From assembly GCF_900094595.1 (NCBI RefSeq), contig NZ_FMAD01000002.1:613762-677761 (forward strand): a stretch of 64,000 nucleotides of DNA. The letters are read 5' to 3'. Source of the DNA: Cupriavidus alkaliphilus. Lineage in GTDB: Bacteria; Pseudomonadota; Gammaproteobacteria; Burkholderiales; Burkholderiaceae. Positions 33,325-42,754 of this stretch are shown in pieces. Within the stretch, counting starts at the first letter, position 1. Each line of letters begins with the position of its first letter. A program made the translations under genes and the position numbers. The notes beneath the pieces are model-generated. The model was not told the DNA's origin. It saw only the letters and a list, made by a program, of their open reading frames with translations, and searched no databases.

Positions 33325-33768
33325 ATGGAAGAACGGATGAACTGGCAAGACGTGGCCCCCGACGCCTACAAGGCAATGGTCGGCGTCGAGGTCTACCTGG
33401 CGCGCTGCTCGCTGGAAACCACGCTCAAGGAACTGGTCAAGATCCGCGCCTCGCAGATCAACGGCTGCGCCTTCTGCCTGGACATGCACGTGACCGACGC
33501 GCGCAAGCACGGTGAAAGCGAGCGCCGCCTGAACCTGCTGCCGGCCTGGCGCGAAGTCAGCTGGTTCACCCCGCGCGAGCGCGCCGCGCTGGCGTGGACC
33601 GAGGCGCTGACGCTGCTGCCGCAAAGCCAGGCGCCGGATGCCGACTACCAGGCCCTGCGCGAGCAGTTCTCCGAAAAGGAAATGGCTGACCTGACGCTGC
33701 TGATCGCGGCCATCAACGCGTGGAACCGCTTCGGCGTCGGCTTCCGCCGCCAGCCGCCGGCGCTCTGA
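33325..33768 (+). CDS. Carboxymuconolactone decarboxylase/AhpD-like protein
   Basis: 147 residues. The AhpD-like motif is KIRASQINGCAFCLDMH, with redox-active CxxC at C48 and C51 and His at 55. The all-helical family includes peroxidase-reducing AhpD proteins and decarboxylases; the CxxC form suggests a thiol-based peroxidase role. TAAGGAG precedes ATG 33325. It is the divergent partner of the MocR regulator and its likely target. Confidence 0.92.
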   Translation: MEERMNWQDVAPDAYKAMVGVEVYLARCSLETTLKELVKIRASQINGCAFCLDMHVTDARKHGESERRLNLLPAWREVSWFTPRERAALAWTEALTLLPQSQAPDADYQALREQFSEKEMADLTLLIAAINAWNRFGVGFRRQPPAL

Positions 33769-33800
33769 AGCCGCTGTCCCGCCTGCCCGTCTGAGCGCAG

Positions 33801-33832
33801 CGCGCCGGCTTGTCGATTGACAAGCCGGCGCG
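33801..33832. repeat. Perfect 14-bp hairpin
   Basis: CGCGCCGGCTTGTC (33801-33814) pairs perfectly with 33819-33832 around a GATT tetraloop; GCAG (33797-33800) and CTGC (33835-33838) extend it after a bulge. It lies 33 bp after the AhpD-like stop. No T-tract follows, so it may be a weak terminator or an mRNA 3' stabiliser. Confidence 0.7.
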
Positions 33833-33902
33833 CGCTGCATTAGCTTCTGTTGCAGCGACTGCACATCTGGCAACGGCCGGCGGCGCCGGCATGGGAGGCA
33901 AT

Positions 33903-35354
33903 GTGGCGATACGTCAGGAAAGCCCCTCGGCGCCGGCACCGGATGCCGATGCCACGCCGGTCGAAACCCGGCGCGAGCGCGGCAAGGCGCTGCGCCAGCA
34001 GGTGCCGCGCGGCGCGCACGAGGCCATCGGCCAGGTCGACCGCGATCCGGTCGCGCTGCTGCAGCTCAGCAGCGAGGGCCGGGTGCCCCGGCTGGTGCCG
34101 CTGCGCTACGGCCGCATGGTCCAGTCCCCGTTTGCCTTCTTCCGCGGCAGCGCCATCCTGCAGGCGCACGATCTCGCCGGCACGCCCGATTCCGGCCTGC
34201 TCATGCAGATCTGCGGCGACTGCCACCTGGCCAACTTCGGCGGTTTTGCCACGCCCGAGCGCGCGCTGCTGTTCGACCTCAACGATTTCGACGAAACCAG
34301 CCCCGGTCCGTGGGAGTGGGATCTGAAGCGCCTGTGCGCAAGCTTCGTGGTGGCGGTGCGCCACCTGCGGCACGGCCCCGGGGTGGCGGAAGACGCGGTG
34401 CGCGCGGCCGTCGGCAGCTATCGGCGGCGCATGGCCGCCTACGCCGGGATGGGCATGCTCGACACCTGGTACGACCGCATCACCTTCGACCGGCTGATCG
34501 AGGAAGAGACCTCGCCCGAGATCCAGAAACGCATCCGGCGCGGCATGGAGCGCGCCGCCGACCGCACCCATGAATCGCTGCTGCCCAAGCTTGCCGAGCG
34601 CATCGGCGAGCGCTGGAAGATCCTCGACGCGCCGCCCGCCGTGTTCCATGTGCACGGCAGGCAGACCCTGTTCGAAGCGGGCGACGACTGGATGACCCTG
34701 GCCGATCCGGAACAGGCAATTGCGCAGGCGTTCAAGGAGTACCTGTCGACGCTGGCGCCGGACCGGCGCCGGCTGCTGGAGCACTTCACCCGCCATGACC
34801 AGGCCTTCAAGGTGGTGGGGGTGGGCAGCGTCGGCACCCGCTGCCTGATCCAGCTGCTGGTGGACCAGCATGACAAGCCGCTGTTCCTGCAGGTGAAGGA
34901 GGCGACCCGCTCGGTGGTGGCGCGCTACTACAAGAGCGCGCCGTGCGCGCATGAGGGCCGCCGCGTGGTCGAGGGCCAGCGCCTGATGCAGGCGGCGAGC
35001 GACCTGTTTCTGGGCTGGACCAAGGGCCCGCGCGGGCGGCACTTCTATATGCGGCAGCTGCGCGACATGAAGCTGTCGGCACAGATCGAACTGATGGATG
35101 CCGACCTGCTCGGCCGCTATGCCGCGCTGTGCGGCTGGGTGCTGGCACGGGCCCACGCCAAGGCCAGCGGCCTGGCCGCGGAAGTCAGCGGCTACCTGGG
35201 CCGCAGCGACCGCATGGCCGACGTGATGGTAGGCTATGCCAATGGCTATGCCGACCAGGTCGAGCGCGACTACGACCAGTTTGTCGCCGCCTGTCGCTCG
35301 GGGCGCCTGGAAGCGCGCACCGACGCCGACATGGCCGCCGATTTCCGCGTGTAG
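33903..35354 (+). CDS. DUF2252 family protein
   Basis: About 483 residues from GTG 33903, which has GGGAGG just upstream; ATG 33891 in frame is the alternative. DUF2252 motifs are clear: PLRYGRMVQSPFAFFRGSA, QICGDCHLANFGGFATPE, FDLNDFDETSPGPWEWDLKR, and VKEATRSVV followed by GRRVVEGQRLMQ. The GDxHLxNF and D-x-N-D-F-D elements recall aminoglycoside-phosphotransferase/kinase-like folds, so ATP-dependent phosphotransfer is a reasonable guess, not shown. The next gene, of unknown function, starts 29 bp downstream and may be co-transcribed. Confidence 0.88.
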   Translation: MAIRQESPSAPAPDADATPVETRRERGKALRQQVPRGAHEAIGQVDRDPVALLQLSSEGRVPRLVPLRYGRMVQSPFAFFRGSAILQAHDLAGTPDSGLLMQICGDCHLANFGGFATPERALLFDLNDFDETSPGPWEWDLKRLCASFVVAVRHLRHGPGVAEDAVRAAVGSYRRRMAAYAGMGMLDTWYDRITFDRLIEEETSPEIQKRIRRGMERAADRTHESLLPKLAERIGERWKILDAPPAVFHVHGRQTLFEAGDDWMTLADPEQAIAQAFKEYLSTLAPDRRRLLEHFTRHDQAFKVVGVGSVGTRCLIQLLVDQHDKPLFLQVKEATRSVVARYYKSAPCAHEGRRVVEGQRLMQAASDLFLGWTKGPRGRHFYMRQLRDMKLSAQIELMDADLLGRYAALCGWVLARAHAKASGLAAEVSGYLGRSDRMADVMVGYANGYADQVERDYDQFVAACRSGRLEARTDADMAADFRV

Positions 35355-35383
35355 TGTGACGTCCCCCCGCCAGGAGTCTGCCC

Positions 35384-35695
35384 ATGACCGAAGACACCCT
35401 GCTGCAACTGATGACGGAAGTCGAAAAGGAAGATCCGATCGACTACGCCGACCTGCCGTTCGACGACGCCGCGCTGCGCCGGCTGGCCTGCCGCCTGATC
35501 GCCGAACGCTCCAGCGAGCTGGAAGCGTCCGGCCTGCCGGTGGAGGCGCTGCTGGCCACGATGTGGGCTTCGACCGCCAAGCTGGTGCTGGAGAACCTGG
35601 TCCTGAACGCGCGCCTGCTGACGCTGAAGGGCCAGCCCGACGACGCGCGCGCGCTGATCGAGCGCATCGCCCGCCAGTCGCGCGGCGGCGCCTGA
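35384..35695 (+). CDS. Small helical protein of unknown function
   Basis: 103 residues, acidic and helical (MTEDTLLQLMTEVEKEDPID, LRRLACRLIAERSSELEAS, LLTLKGQPDDARALIERIA). CAGGAG lies just before the ATG. It follows the DUF2252 gene by 29 bp and may be its partner. No signal peptide and no recognised domain. Confidence 0.72.
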   Translation: MTEDTLLQLMTEVEKEDPIDYADLPFDDAALRRLACRLIAERSSELEASGLPVEALLATMWASTAKLVLENLVLNARLLTLKGQPDDARALIERIARQSRGGA

Positions 35696-35846
35696 GGCGT
35701 GGTCCGCCCGGCAATGCCGCCGGGCCTGTCATGTGCCGCAGCCGGCGCAAGCTGCGGTGCCCGCGCCGTTTCGCTAAAATGCGGGTTTTCACCCAGCCGG
35801 GCCGCGGCACGCCGTGCGGCGCAGGCGGCTGACCAGGAGGATTTCG

Positions 35847-36749
35847 GTGATCAAGTGGATAATCGTCGCGGGCTACCTCGGTGCCATCCTGTATGTGCAC
35901 TTCCGCGGCAAGGTGCGCCTGCGCCTGTGGCGCCAGCTGCTGGACCATTCGGCCCTGGTGGCCCCGATCAACTGCTTCATGTACGCGTTCTCGGGCGTGC
36001 CGCGCACCCCGTATATCCCGGTCGACAATTTCCCTGACCTGGAAAAACTGCGCGCCGCCTGGCCCGAGATCCGCGATGAAGGCCTGGCACTGGCGGCGAT
36101 GCGCAAGATCAAGGCCGCCGACAAGAACGACGACGCCGGCTTCAATTCCTTCTTCAAGTACGGCTGGAAGCGTTTCTACCTGAAGTGGTACGAGGCCCAG
36201 CACCCGTCTGCCGAGCAGCTGTGCCCCAAGACCGTCGCGCTGCTGCGCGAGCTGCCCACCGTCAAGGCGGCGATGTTCGCCGAGCTGCCGCCGGGCGGCA
36301 AGCTCAATCCGCACCGCGACCCGTTTGCCGGCTCGCTGCGCTATCACCTGGGCCTGGCCACGCCGAACGACGACCGCTGCTTTATCGAGGTCGATGGCGA
36401 GCGCCACAGCTGGCGCGACGGCGAGGGCGTGGTGTTCGACGAGACCTACCTGCACTGGGCCGAGAACCGCAGCGACGCCAACCGGCTGATCCTGTTCTGC
36501 GATATCGAGCGCCCGATGCGCTATGGCTGGGCCGCGAAATTCAACCACTGGATGGGCCGCAAGGTCATGACCGCGGCCAGCTCGCCCAACGACGAGCACG
36601 ACCAGACCGGCATGATCAACCGGCTGTTCCGCTTTGTCTGGCTGGGCGGCCAGTATCGCCGCCGCTTCAAGGCCTGGAACCGCCAGCTCTACTACGTGGC
36701 CAAGTTCGGCCTGATCGTGCTGGGCGTGGGTTTGATCGTCTACCTGTAA
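35847..36749 (+). CDS. LpxO-type lipid A 2-hydroxylase (aspartyl/asparaginyl beta-hydroxylase family)
   Basis: 300 residues from GTG 35847, with CAGGAGG upstream; Salmonella LpxO has 302. An N-terminal membrane anchor (IIVAGYLGAILYVHF) and a C-terminal one (FGLIVLGVGLIVYL) flank the catalytic domain, which has LNPHRDPFAGSLRYHLGL with the Fe-binding His-x-Asp and later DETYLHWAENRS with the distal His. The family uses O2 and 2-oxoglutarate to hydroxylate the 2-position of a secondary lipid A acyl chain at the inner membrane. Ends in a terminator. Confidence 0.9.
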   Translation: MIKWIIVAGYLGAILYVHFRGKVRLRLWRQLLDHSALVAPINCFMYAFSGVPRTPYIPVDNFPDLEKLRAAWPEIRDEGLALAAMRKIKAADKNDDAGFNSFFKYGWKRFYLKWYEAQHPSAEQLCPKTVALLRELPTVKAAMFAELPPGGKLNPHRDPFAGSLRYHLGLATPNDDRCFIEVDGERHSWRDGEGVVFDETYLHWAENRSDANRLILFCDIERPMRYGWAAKFNHWMGRKVMTAASSPNDEHDQTGMINRLFRFVWLGGQYRRRFKAWNRQLYYVAKFGLIVLGVGLIVYL

Positions 36750-36757
36750 GCAGCAAG

Positions 36758-36787
36758 AGAGCCGGCGCCAGCCGGCTCTTTCGTTTT
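36758..36787 (+). terminator. Rho-independent terminator of the lpxO-like gene
   Basis: Nine-bp stem AGAGCCGGC (36758-36766) with GCCGGCTCT (36771-36779), followed by a T-rich stretch (TTTCGTTTT). Confidence 0.88.
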
Positions 36788-36819
36788 GCGGACCTGTTTG
36801 CTTCCTGCCGGAGATGCCG

Positions 36820-37086
36820 ATGCGCTTTCTTCCCGTAGCCCTCGGGCTGGCTGCCAGCCTTGCCGCGGCCGCCTGCACCACCAAGCCTGCCGAGCGCCCC
36901 GCCAGCCCGGCCAGCAGCGGGGCCGCCGTCGGCATGGCCAACCCTGCCTCGGTCAACTGCGCGCAGCGCGGCGGCAAGCTGCAGATCGTGACGACGCCGG
37001 CGGGCCAGACCGGCATCTGCACCTTCCCGTCGGGCAAGCAGTGCGAGGAATGGGCGCTGATGCGCGGCGAGTGCACGCCGGGCTGA
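36820..37086 (+). CDS. DUF333-type small exported protein, probably a lipoprotein
   Basis: 88 residues from ATG 36820, six bases after GGAG; ATG 36814 abuts that site. The signal sequence ends in AAAAC, a loose lipobox (Cys about 19), so lipidation is likely but not certain. The mature domain is DUF333: NPASVNCAQRGGKL and GICTFPSGKQCEEWALMRGEC with four conserved Cys that may form disulfides. Family function is unknown. Confidence 0.85.
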   Translation: MRFLPVALGLAASLAAAACTTKPAERPASPASSGAAVGMANPASVNCAQRGGKLQIVTTPAGQTGICTFPSGKQCEEWALMRGECTPG

Positions 37087-37110
37087 GCATCTCGCAATAG
37101 CGCCCGGCCT

Positions 37111-38622
37111 TCAGTCGCGGCGGCGTTCGTTGGCAAGCGCGGCGTAGTGGTCGCGCTTGGCCTGGTACATGCGGCTGTCGGCCAGCTTGACGATGTCGCC
37201 CAGGCGTTCGCCTTCCTGGCAGGTGGCGTGGCCGATGGAGAAGCTGAGCCGCGTGCCGGGGTAGAACTGGTTGTTCAGCTCGACCACCTTGCCGATCTGC
37301 TCGACCACGGTGGCGGCGCCGCGCTCGTCGCGGCCGGGCAGCAGCACCATGAACTCGTCGCCGCCGGTGCGCGCCACGCAGGCTTGCTCACCCACGGCTT
37401 TCTTCAGCGCCTCGCCGGTGCGGCGCAACAGGCTGTCGCCGTCGGCGTGGCCGAACTGGTCGTTGACGAGCTTGAGCCCGTTCAGGTCGACCGCCACCAC
37501 GCTCACCGGCCACGGGCCCTTGCGGCCCAGCCGCGCCAGTTCGTCCTCATAGTAGGCGCGGTTGTAGAGCTTGGTCAGCACGTCATGCTTGCCGAGGAAT
37601 TCGACATAGGCCTCGGCCTTCTTGCGCGCCGTGATATCGGTCAGCGACACCAGCACCTGGTCCCAGTCCGCTTCGCGCCCGGGAAACACCGACCACTGCA
37701 TGAACACGTCGACGGCGCGGCCGTCGAGCGCGTAGTTGATGACCTCGCGCTGCTGCCACAGCCGGCCATGCCACAGGTCGATCAGCTGCTCGGCAAAATG
37801 GATGCGCATGTCGTCGCGGAACACGTCGCCGAGCCGCGACAGCAGCGTCGCCTTGCTGTCCGCGCCGAACATCAGCAGGGTCTGCTGGTTGACATCGAGC
37901 ACGCGGATTTCCTGCATGCAGCGCGAGATAAAATCGGGATGGACGTTGAGGAAGGTGCGGAAGTCGGTAATGCCGGCGGCGCGCACCTCGTCGATCAGCA
38001 CCTTGACCGCGCTGAAGTCCTCGACCCACAGCGACACCGGCGAATGCTCGAACAGGCCCAGCGCATACTGCTCGCTGCGGCGCAGCTCGCGCTCGGTGCG
38101 CAGGCGCGGGGTGATGTCCTCGATCGACAGCAGCACGCGTTCCCAGGTCTGTTCGTGGCCCGGCATCACCGTGGCCTCCAGCTGGATGTCGAGCCGCGCG
38201 CCGTCCAGCGCGTAGTTGACGGTCTGGCTGGCAAAGCCGTTGGCGCCGTCCCACAGCTGGCCGAGTTCTTCGACATGCTGCTCGAACATGTCGTCGCGGA
38301 ACACGGTGTCGAGGTTGTTCACCAGGTCGTCGAGGTCGGCCGCGCGGAACAGCTCCAGCGTGCGCCGGTTCACCGCGATCACGCGGATCAGCGCGGAACA
38401 CTGCGCCACCCGCCGCGGGTCGGCGCGCAGGTGCGCGCGCACGTCGGTGATGCCCTGCTGCCGCCATTGCGCGAAACACTCGCGCACCGCGCTGAAGTCT
38501 TCCAGCCACAGCGACACGGGTGCCAGCTGGAACAGGGCCTGGTAATCGTCGGGAAGGGTGCGGGCAGGGTCGCCGCTACCCTGTCCGGCGGACGGCGCCA
38601 CGGATGTACTGGTCAAGGCCAT
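37111..38622 (-). CDS. Diguanylate cyclase with duplicated PAS-like unit (PAS-PAS-GGDEF)
   Basis: 503 residues from ATG 38622, preceded by GGAGA. Two homologous sensor units of about 165 residues begin with APVSLWLEDFSAV and SPVSLWVEDFSAV and end in a PAC-like segment (LLSIEDITPR, LVSLTDITAR). The GGDEF domain follows (HDVLTKLYNRAYYEDEL; RTGGDEFMVLLPG), so cyclic-di-GMP synthesis is expected. The RxxD product-inhibition site normally five residues before GGDEF is absent. No EAL domain, membrane segment or signal peptide. The ligand of the PAS units is unknown. Confidence 0.93.
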   Translation of the reverse strand: MALTSTSVAPSAGQGSGDPARTLPDDYQALFQLAPVSLWLEDFSAVRECFAQWRQQGITDVRAHLRADPRRVAQCSALIRVIAVNRRTLELFRAADLDDLVNNLDTVFRDDMFEQHVEELGQLWDGANGFASQTVNYALDGARLDIQLEATVMPGHEQTWERVLLSIEDITPRLRTERELRRSEQYALGLFEHSPVSLWVEDFSAVKVLIDEVRAAGITDFRTFLNVHPDFISRCMQEIRVLDVNQQTLLMFGADSKATLLSRLGDVFRDDMRIHFAEQLIDLWHGRLWQQREVINYALDGRAVDVFMQWSVFPGREADWDQVLVSLTDITARKKAEAYVEFLGKHDVLTKLYNRAYYEDELARLGRKGPWPVSVVAVDLNGLKLVNDQFGHADGDSLLRRTGEALKKAVGEQACVARTGGDEFMVLLPGRDERGAATVVEQIGKVVELNNQFYPGTRLSFSIGHATCQEGERLGDIVKLADSRMYQAKRDHYAALANERRRD

Positions 38623-38798
38623 TCTCCTTGTTCTTGTCGTGGAGGCGCGCGGCGGCCGTGGGCAACCGATGCAATCAGGTCTCCGGGGACCAGCCGGGCG
38701 GGCGCCTGCGCACCAGCGCACTAGGATAGGCGAGCCGCCGGCAAAAAGGGAAGGTTGTTGCAAATCGGCGCCGCGCCTGGCGGCGGCAGCCGCGGCGC

Positions 38799-40235
38799 TC
38801 AGCCCGCCAGCCGCTGCACGATCGTGGCGAGCGTGCCGAGCGCGCGCTCGATCTGCGCGGAGCGCGGGGCGCCGCAGTTGATGCGCAGGCAGTGGTCGAA
38901 GCGCCCCGCGTTGGAGAACATCACGCCCGGCATGACGCGGATGCCGGCCTGCAGCGCCTGGTCGAACACCGCCTCGGACGAGACCTGCGCGGGCAGCTCC
39001 ACCCACAGGTGCATGCCGCCGCGCGGCGCGCCCAGGCGCGTGCCGGCGGGAAACCCGGCGGCGATGGCCTGCGTGAACCATTCGCGCTGTGCGCGCAGCC
39101 GCGTGCGCAGCCGACGCAGGTGGCGGTCATGCGCGCCCGATGCCAGGAAGTCGGCGGCGGCCATCTGCGACAGCATCTCGTTGGGCCGCGACAGCCCGAA
39201 CTTCAGCATCTCGACGCGAGCCTGCCATTTGCCCGCCGCGATCCAGCCCAGCCGCATGCCGGGCGCCAGCACCTTGTGCAGCGAAGCGCAGTGGATCACG
39301 TTGCCGCTGCCATCCCAGGCCTTGGCCGCGGCCGGCGGCGCGTCGCTGTCGGCGGTGGCGGAAAAGCAGTCGTCCTCGATCAGCGCGATGCCGCGTGCCT
39401 CGCACCATTGCACCAGCCGCGCCTTGTGCGCGTCGGGCATGATGCAGCCGAGCGGGTTCTGCAGGTTCGGCACCACCGCAACCGCGCGGATGTTGTCGTA
39501 GTGCTGCGCGGCCAGCTCCAGCGCCTCGAGCGAGATGCCGGTCTGCGGGCTGCACGGGATCTCGAGCGCGCGCATGCCCAGGCTTTCCAGGATCTGCAGC
39601 AGGCCGTAGTAAGTAGGGGACTCCACCGCGATCACATCGCCCGGGCCCGCGACCGCGCGCAAGGCGAGGTTCAGCGCTTCGGTGCAGCCGTTGGTGATGA
39701 CGATCTCTTCCGGGGCCAGCTGCACGCGGTTGCGCAGCGCCTGCCGCGCGATCGCCGCGCGCAGCGGCTGGTAGCCATCGGGCTCGACGCCCTCGCCGAA
39801 CAGCTGCGGATGCCGGCGCAGCGCACGTGCCGCGGCGCCGCGCAGGGCCTCGGTCGGGTACAGCGAAGGCGCGCAGTAGGCGCCACCCAGGTTGGTGTGC
39901 ACGTGCTCGTGCTGGCCGCGCGCGAGCAGGCCGGAAATGCGCTGGTGGATGCCGACGTACTGGGCCGGGTCGGGCAGCGCGGCGGCGGGCTCGGACAGCG
40001 CGGCCAGCGCTGCGCGCCGCGGCGCGGCCACGAAGTAGCCCGAGCGCGGCCGCGCTTCGAGCAGGCCGTCGCTTTCCAGTTGCCGGCAGGCCTGCAGCGC
40101 CGTCGACAGGCTCACGCCGTGCAGTGCCATCAGCGCGCGCACCGACGGCATGCGGTCGCCAGCGGCAAGCGTGCCGGAGTCAATGGCGCGACGGTAATGG
40201 CCGGCAAGCTGGCGATAGAGCGGGGTGGTTTCCAT
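38799..40235 (-). CDS. MocR-type PLP-dependent transcriptional regulator
   Basis: 478 residues from ATG 40235; the open frame continues upstream without support. The GntR winged helix (LYRQLAGHYRRAIDSGTL, GVSLSTALQACRQLESDGLL) is fused to an aminotransferase-like domain with ITNGCTEALNLALRAV, IALIEDDCFSA and the PLP Lys in CASLHKVLAPGMRLGW. It diverges from a DUF2917 protein gene, its probable target. It differs clearly from the other MocR protein in this window (31706-33154), so the two are not a recent duplication. Confidence 0.94.
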   Translation of the reverse strand: METTPLYRQLAGHYRRAIDSGTLAAGDRMPSVRALMALHGVSLSTALQACRQLESDGLLEARPRSGYFVAAPRRAALAALSEPAAALPDPAQYVGIHQRISGLLARGQHEHVHTNLGGAYCAPSLYPTEALRGAAARALRRHPQLFGEGVEPDGYQPLRAAIARQALRNRVQLAPEEIVITNGCTEALNLALRAVAGPGDVIAVESPTYYGLLQILESLGMRALEIPCSPQTGISLEALELAAQHYDNIRAVAVVPNLQNPLGCIMPDAHKARLVQWCEARGIALIEDDCFSATADSDAPPAAAKAWDGSGNVIHCASLHKVLAPGMRLGWIAAGKWQARVEMLKFGLSRPNEMLSQMAAADFLASGAHDRHLRRLRTRLRAQREWFTQAIAAGFPAGTRLGAPRGGMHLWVELPAQVSSEAVFDQALQAGIRVMPGVMFSNAGRFDHCLRINCGAPRSAQIERALGTLATIVQRLAG

Positions 40236-40411
40236 GGGGGCATGGTGGCGTGGCGGGGCCGCATCGGTACAGATACAGAGGCGGGGGCTCTGTATCGTAA
40301 CAGGCGGAAATCCCGGTTGCTGTTCCGGTCGCCGCGATGTGGCCTTGTGCCTGCCGCGCTTGCGAGGCGGTCGATACGCTGGAGTCCTGTGCCAGCTACC
40401 GGAGTCCTGCC

Positions 40412-40783
40412 ATGCCAAGCGATCTCGACCACACCCCGACCCTGATGCCACTGCCGGCGGGCCAGGCCCTGCGGCTGCATGTGGCGCCCGGCACCGTTTT
40501 GCATGCCGCCGCCGGCGAGATGGCGCTGGCCGGGCCGATGCAATGGCTCGCCGGCCACTGCCACGTGCCGCAGCGGCACCTGCGCGCGGGCGACACCTGG
40601 GTCGTTGCCGCGCGCGGCTGGCTGACGGTGTCGGCGAGCCGGGGCGCAGCGTTGTCGGTCACGGTGCCGCCGGGGTGGCTGGCGCGGCTGCGGGCGCGGC
40701 TGGCGTTGCCCTGGCACCGTGCGCGTCCGGCCGCCCAGCCAGTCCCGCTGCGGATTCCCGACCCGGCGCGCCAAAGGCGATAA
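40412..40783 (+). CDS. DUF2917 family protein
   Basis: 123 residues from ATG 40412, preceded by GGAG. The DUF2917 pattern is seen in LPAGQALRLHVAPGTVLHA, MQWLAGHCHVPQRHLRAGD and TWVVAARGWLTVSA, a small cupin-like beta structure. The C-terminus is Arg/Pro-rich. No function is known for the family. It lies opposite a MocR regulator with a gap of 176 bp, which makes it the likely regulated gene. Confidence 0.82.
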   Translation: MPSDLDHTPTLMPLPAGQALRLHVAPGTVLHAAAGEMALAGPMQWLAGHCHVPQRHLRAGDTWVVAARGWLTVSASRGAALSVTVPPGWLARLRARLALPWHRARPAAQPVPLRIPDPARQRR

Positions 40784-40850
40784 AATTGCGCTCCGGCCGG
40801 CCTGGCACATTGGTGTGCCCAACCCCCCGGCCGCAGTTCCCGGGTTCCCC

Positions 40851-42476
40851 ATGCTACGTCTAAGTGAAGTCAAACTCCCGCTCGACCATACCGAAAGCGA
40901 CCTCGACGCCGCCGTTCGCGCCGGTGCCGCGCAGATCGGCGTCAAGGGAGACGGCCTGATCGGCTATACCGTATTCCGCCGCGCCCACGATGCGCGCAAG
41001 CGCTCCGATATCAAGCTGACCTACATCATCGATATCGAGGTGCGCGACGAGGCCGCGGCCATCCGCCGCATGGCCGGCAAGCCGAACTGGAGCGTGACGC
41101 CCGACATGGCGTACCACTTCGTCGCGCGCGCGCCGCAGGGCGGCACGCATCCGCGCCCGGTGGTGATCGGCATGGGGCCGTGCGGCCTGCTGGCCGGCCT
41201 GATCCTGGCGCAATCGGGCTTCCGCCCCATCATCCTCGAGCGCGGCAAGGAAGTGCGCGAGCGCACCAAGGACACCTTCGGCCTGTGGCGCAAGAGCGTG
41301 CTCAATCCGGAGTCGAACGTGCAGTTCGGCGAAGGCGGCGCAGGCACTTTCTCTGACGGCAAGCTGTACAGCCAGATCAAGGACCCCAAGCACTATGGCC
41401 GCAAGGTGCTCAACGAGTTCGTGCGCGCCGGCGCGCCGGAAGACATCCTGTACAAGGCGCGCCCGCATATCGGCACCTTCCGCCTGGTCAGCATGGTCGA
41501 GAAGATGCGCGCGGAGATCATCGAGCTGGGCGGCGAGATCCGCTTCGAGACCCGCGTCGACGATATCGATATCGATGGCGGCCAGGTGCGCGGCCTGAAG
41601 CTGTCCAACGGCGAGTATCTCGAGGCCGACCACGTCATCATGGCGGTGGGCCACAGCGCGCGCGATACCTTCGAGATGCTGCACGAGCGCGGCGTGTTCA
41701 TGGAGGCCAAGCCGTTCTCGCTGGGCTTCCGCATCGAGCATCCGCAGGGGCTGATCAACCGCAGCCGCTTCGGCAAGTTCGCCGGCAACAAGCTGCTGGG
41801 CGCGGCCGACTACAAGGTGGTGCACCACTGCAGCAATGGCCGTTCGGTGTACAGCTTCTGCATGTGCCCGGGCGGCACGGTGGTGGCCGCGGCATCGGAG
41901 CCGGGCCGCGTGGTGACCAACGGCATGAGCCAGTACAAGCGCGCCGAGCGCAATGCCAATGCCGGCATCGTGGTCGGCATCACGCCGGAGGATTACCCGG
42001 GCGGCCCGCTGGCCGGCATCGAGTTCCAGCGCAAGTGGGAAGAGCGCGCGTTCGAACTGGGCGGCGGCAACTACAACGCGCCTGGCCAGCTGGTCGGCGA
42101 TTTTATCGCCGGCCGCGCGTCGACGTCGCTGGGCTCGGTCGAGCCTTCCTACAAGCCGGGCGTGACCCCGACGGACCTGAGCACGTCGTTGCCCGACTAC
42201 GTGATCGAGGCGATCCGCGAAGGCATTCCCGAGATCGACAAGAAGCTGCCCGGCTTTGCACTGCACGACGCGGTGCTGACCGGGGTCGAGACACGCACCT
42301 CGTCGCCGCTGCGCATCCGCCGCAATCACGACGACTACCAGAGCATCAACGTCAAGGGCCTGTATCCGGCGGGCGAAGGCGCGGGCTATGCGGGCGGCAT
42401 CTATTCCGCGGCGATCGATGGCATCGAAGTGGCCGAAGCGGTGGCGCTCAGCATCGCGGGCGGCGCCGGCGGCTAA
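40851..42476 (+). CDS. FAD-dependent oxidoreductase (large NAD(P)/FAD dehydrogenase family)
   Basis: 541 residues. An N-terminal domain of about 100 residues (LRLSEVKLPLDHTESDLDAA, SDIKLTYIIDIEV) precedes the FAD-binding VIGMGPCGLLAGLILAQSG. VQFGEGGAGTFSDGKLYSQI, MAVGHSARDTFEML and the C-terminal LYPAGEGAGYAGGIYSAAIDG are signatures of this uncharacterised family, found widely in bacteria. The C-terminal motif closes over FAD. ATG 40851 is chosen over frames beginning inside the previous gene. Substrate unknown. Confidence 0.88.
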   Translation: MLRLSEVKLPLDHTESDLDAAVRAGAAQIGVKGDGLIGYTVFRRAHDARKRSDIKLTYIIDIEVRDEAAAIRRMAGKPNWSVTPDMAYHFVARAPQGGTHPRPVVIGMGPCGLLAGLILAQSGFRPIILERGKEVRERTKDTFGLWRKSVLNPESNVQFGEGGAGTFSDGKLYSQIKDPKHYGRKVLNEFVRAGAPEDILYKARPHIGTFRLVSMVEKMRAEIIELGGEIRFETRVDDIDIDGGQVRGLKLSNGEYLEADHVIMAVGHSARDTFEMLHERGVFMEAKPFSLGFRIEHPQGLINRSRFGKFAGNKLLGAADYKVVHHCSNGRSVYSFCMCPGGTVVAAASEPGRVVTNGMSQYKRAERNANAGIVVGITPEDYPGGPLAGIEFQRKWEERAFELGGGNYNAPGQLVGDFIAGRASTSLGSVEPSYKPGVTPTDLSTSLPDYVIEAIREGIPEIDKKLPGFALHDAVLTGVETRTSSPLRIRRNHDDYQSINVKGLYPAGEGAGYAGGIYSAAIDGIEVAEAVALSIAGGAGG

Positions 42477-42754
42477 AGGCAGTCGCGCTGCGTCGATAAT
42501 CAGCCGTTGGGGCGGCGTGGCCACGCGCCATGCCGGTCGGCTGGCACCGGTCAGCGCCGCATCGCGTCGTGCGGGCATGCAAGCGGCGGCGTCCTGGCGG
42601 TCAGGCGCGTGACGAGCGGTACCGCGAGGCGGCTACCCCACCAAAGCAGGGGCAGCTCGATACGGGCCGCCGCGCTACATTAGCGGCGCCCTGCCGCTTG
42701 CAAGACGCCAGGCACAAGAACAAGACGCCCAAAAAAATCAAAATTTACGGGAAC

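Noticed and set aside
33840..37136. 1098-codon open frame on the minus strand
   Set aside because: It lies opposite DUF2252, the lpxO-like gene and others that have clear protein signatures, and its His/Arg/Gln-rich product matches no family. High GC creates such antisense frames.
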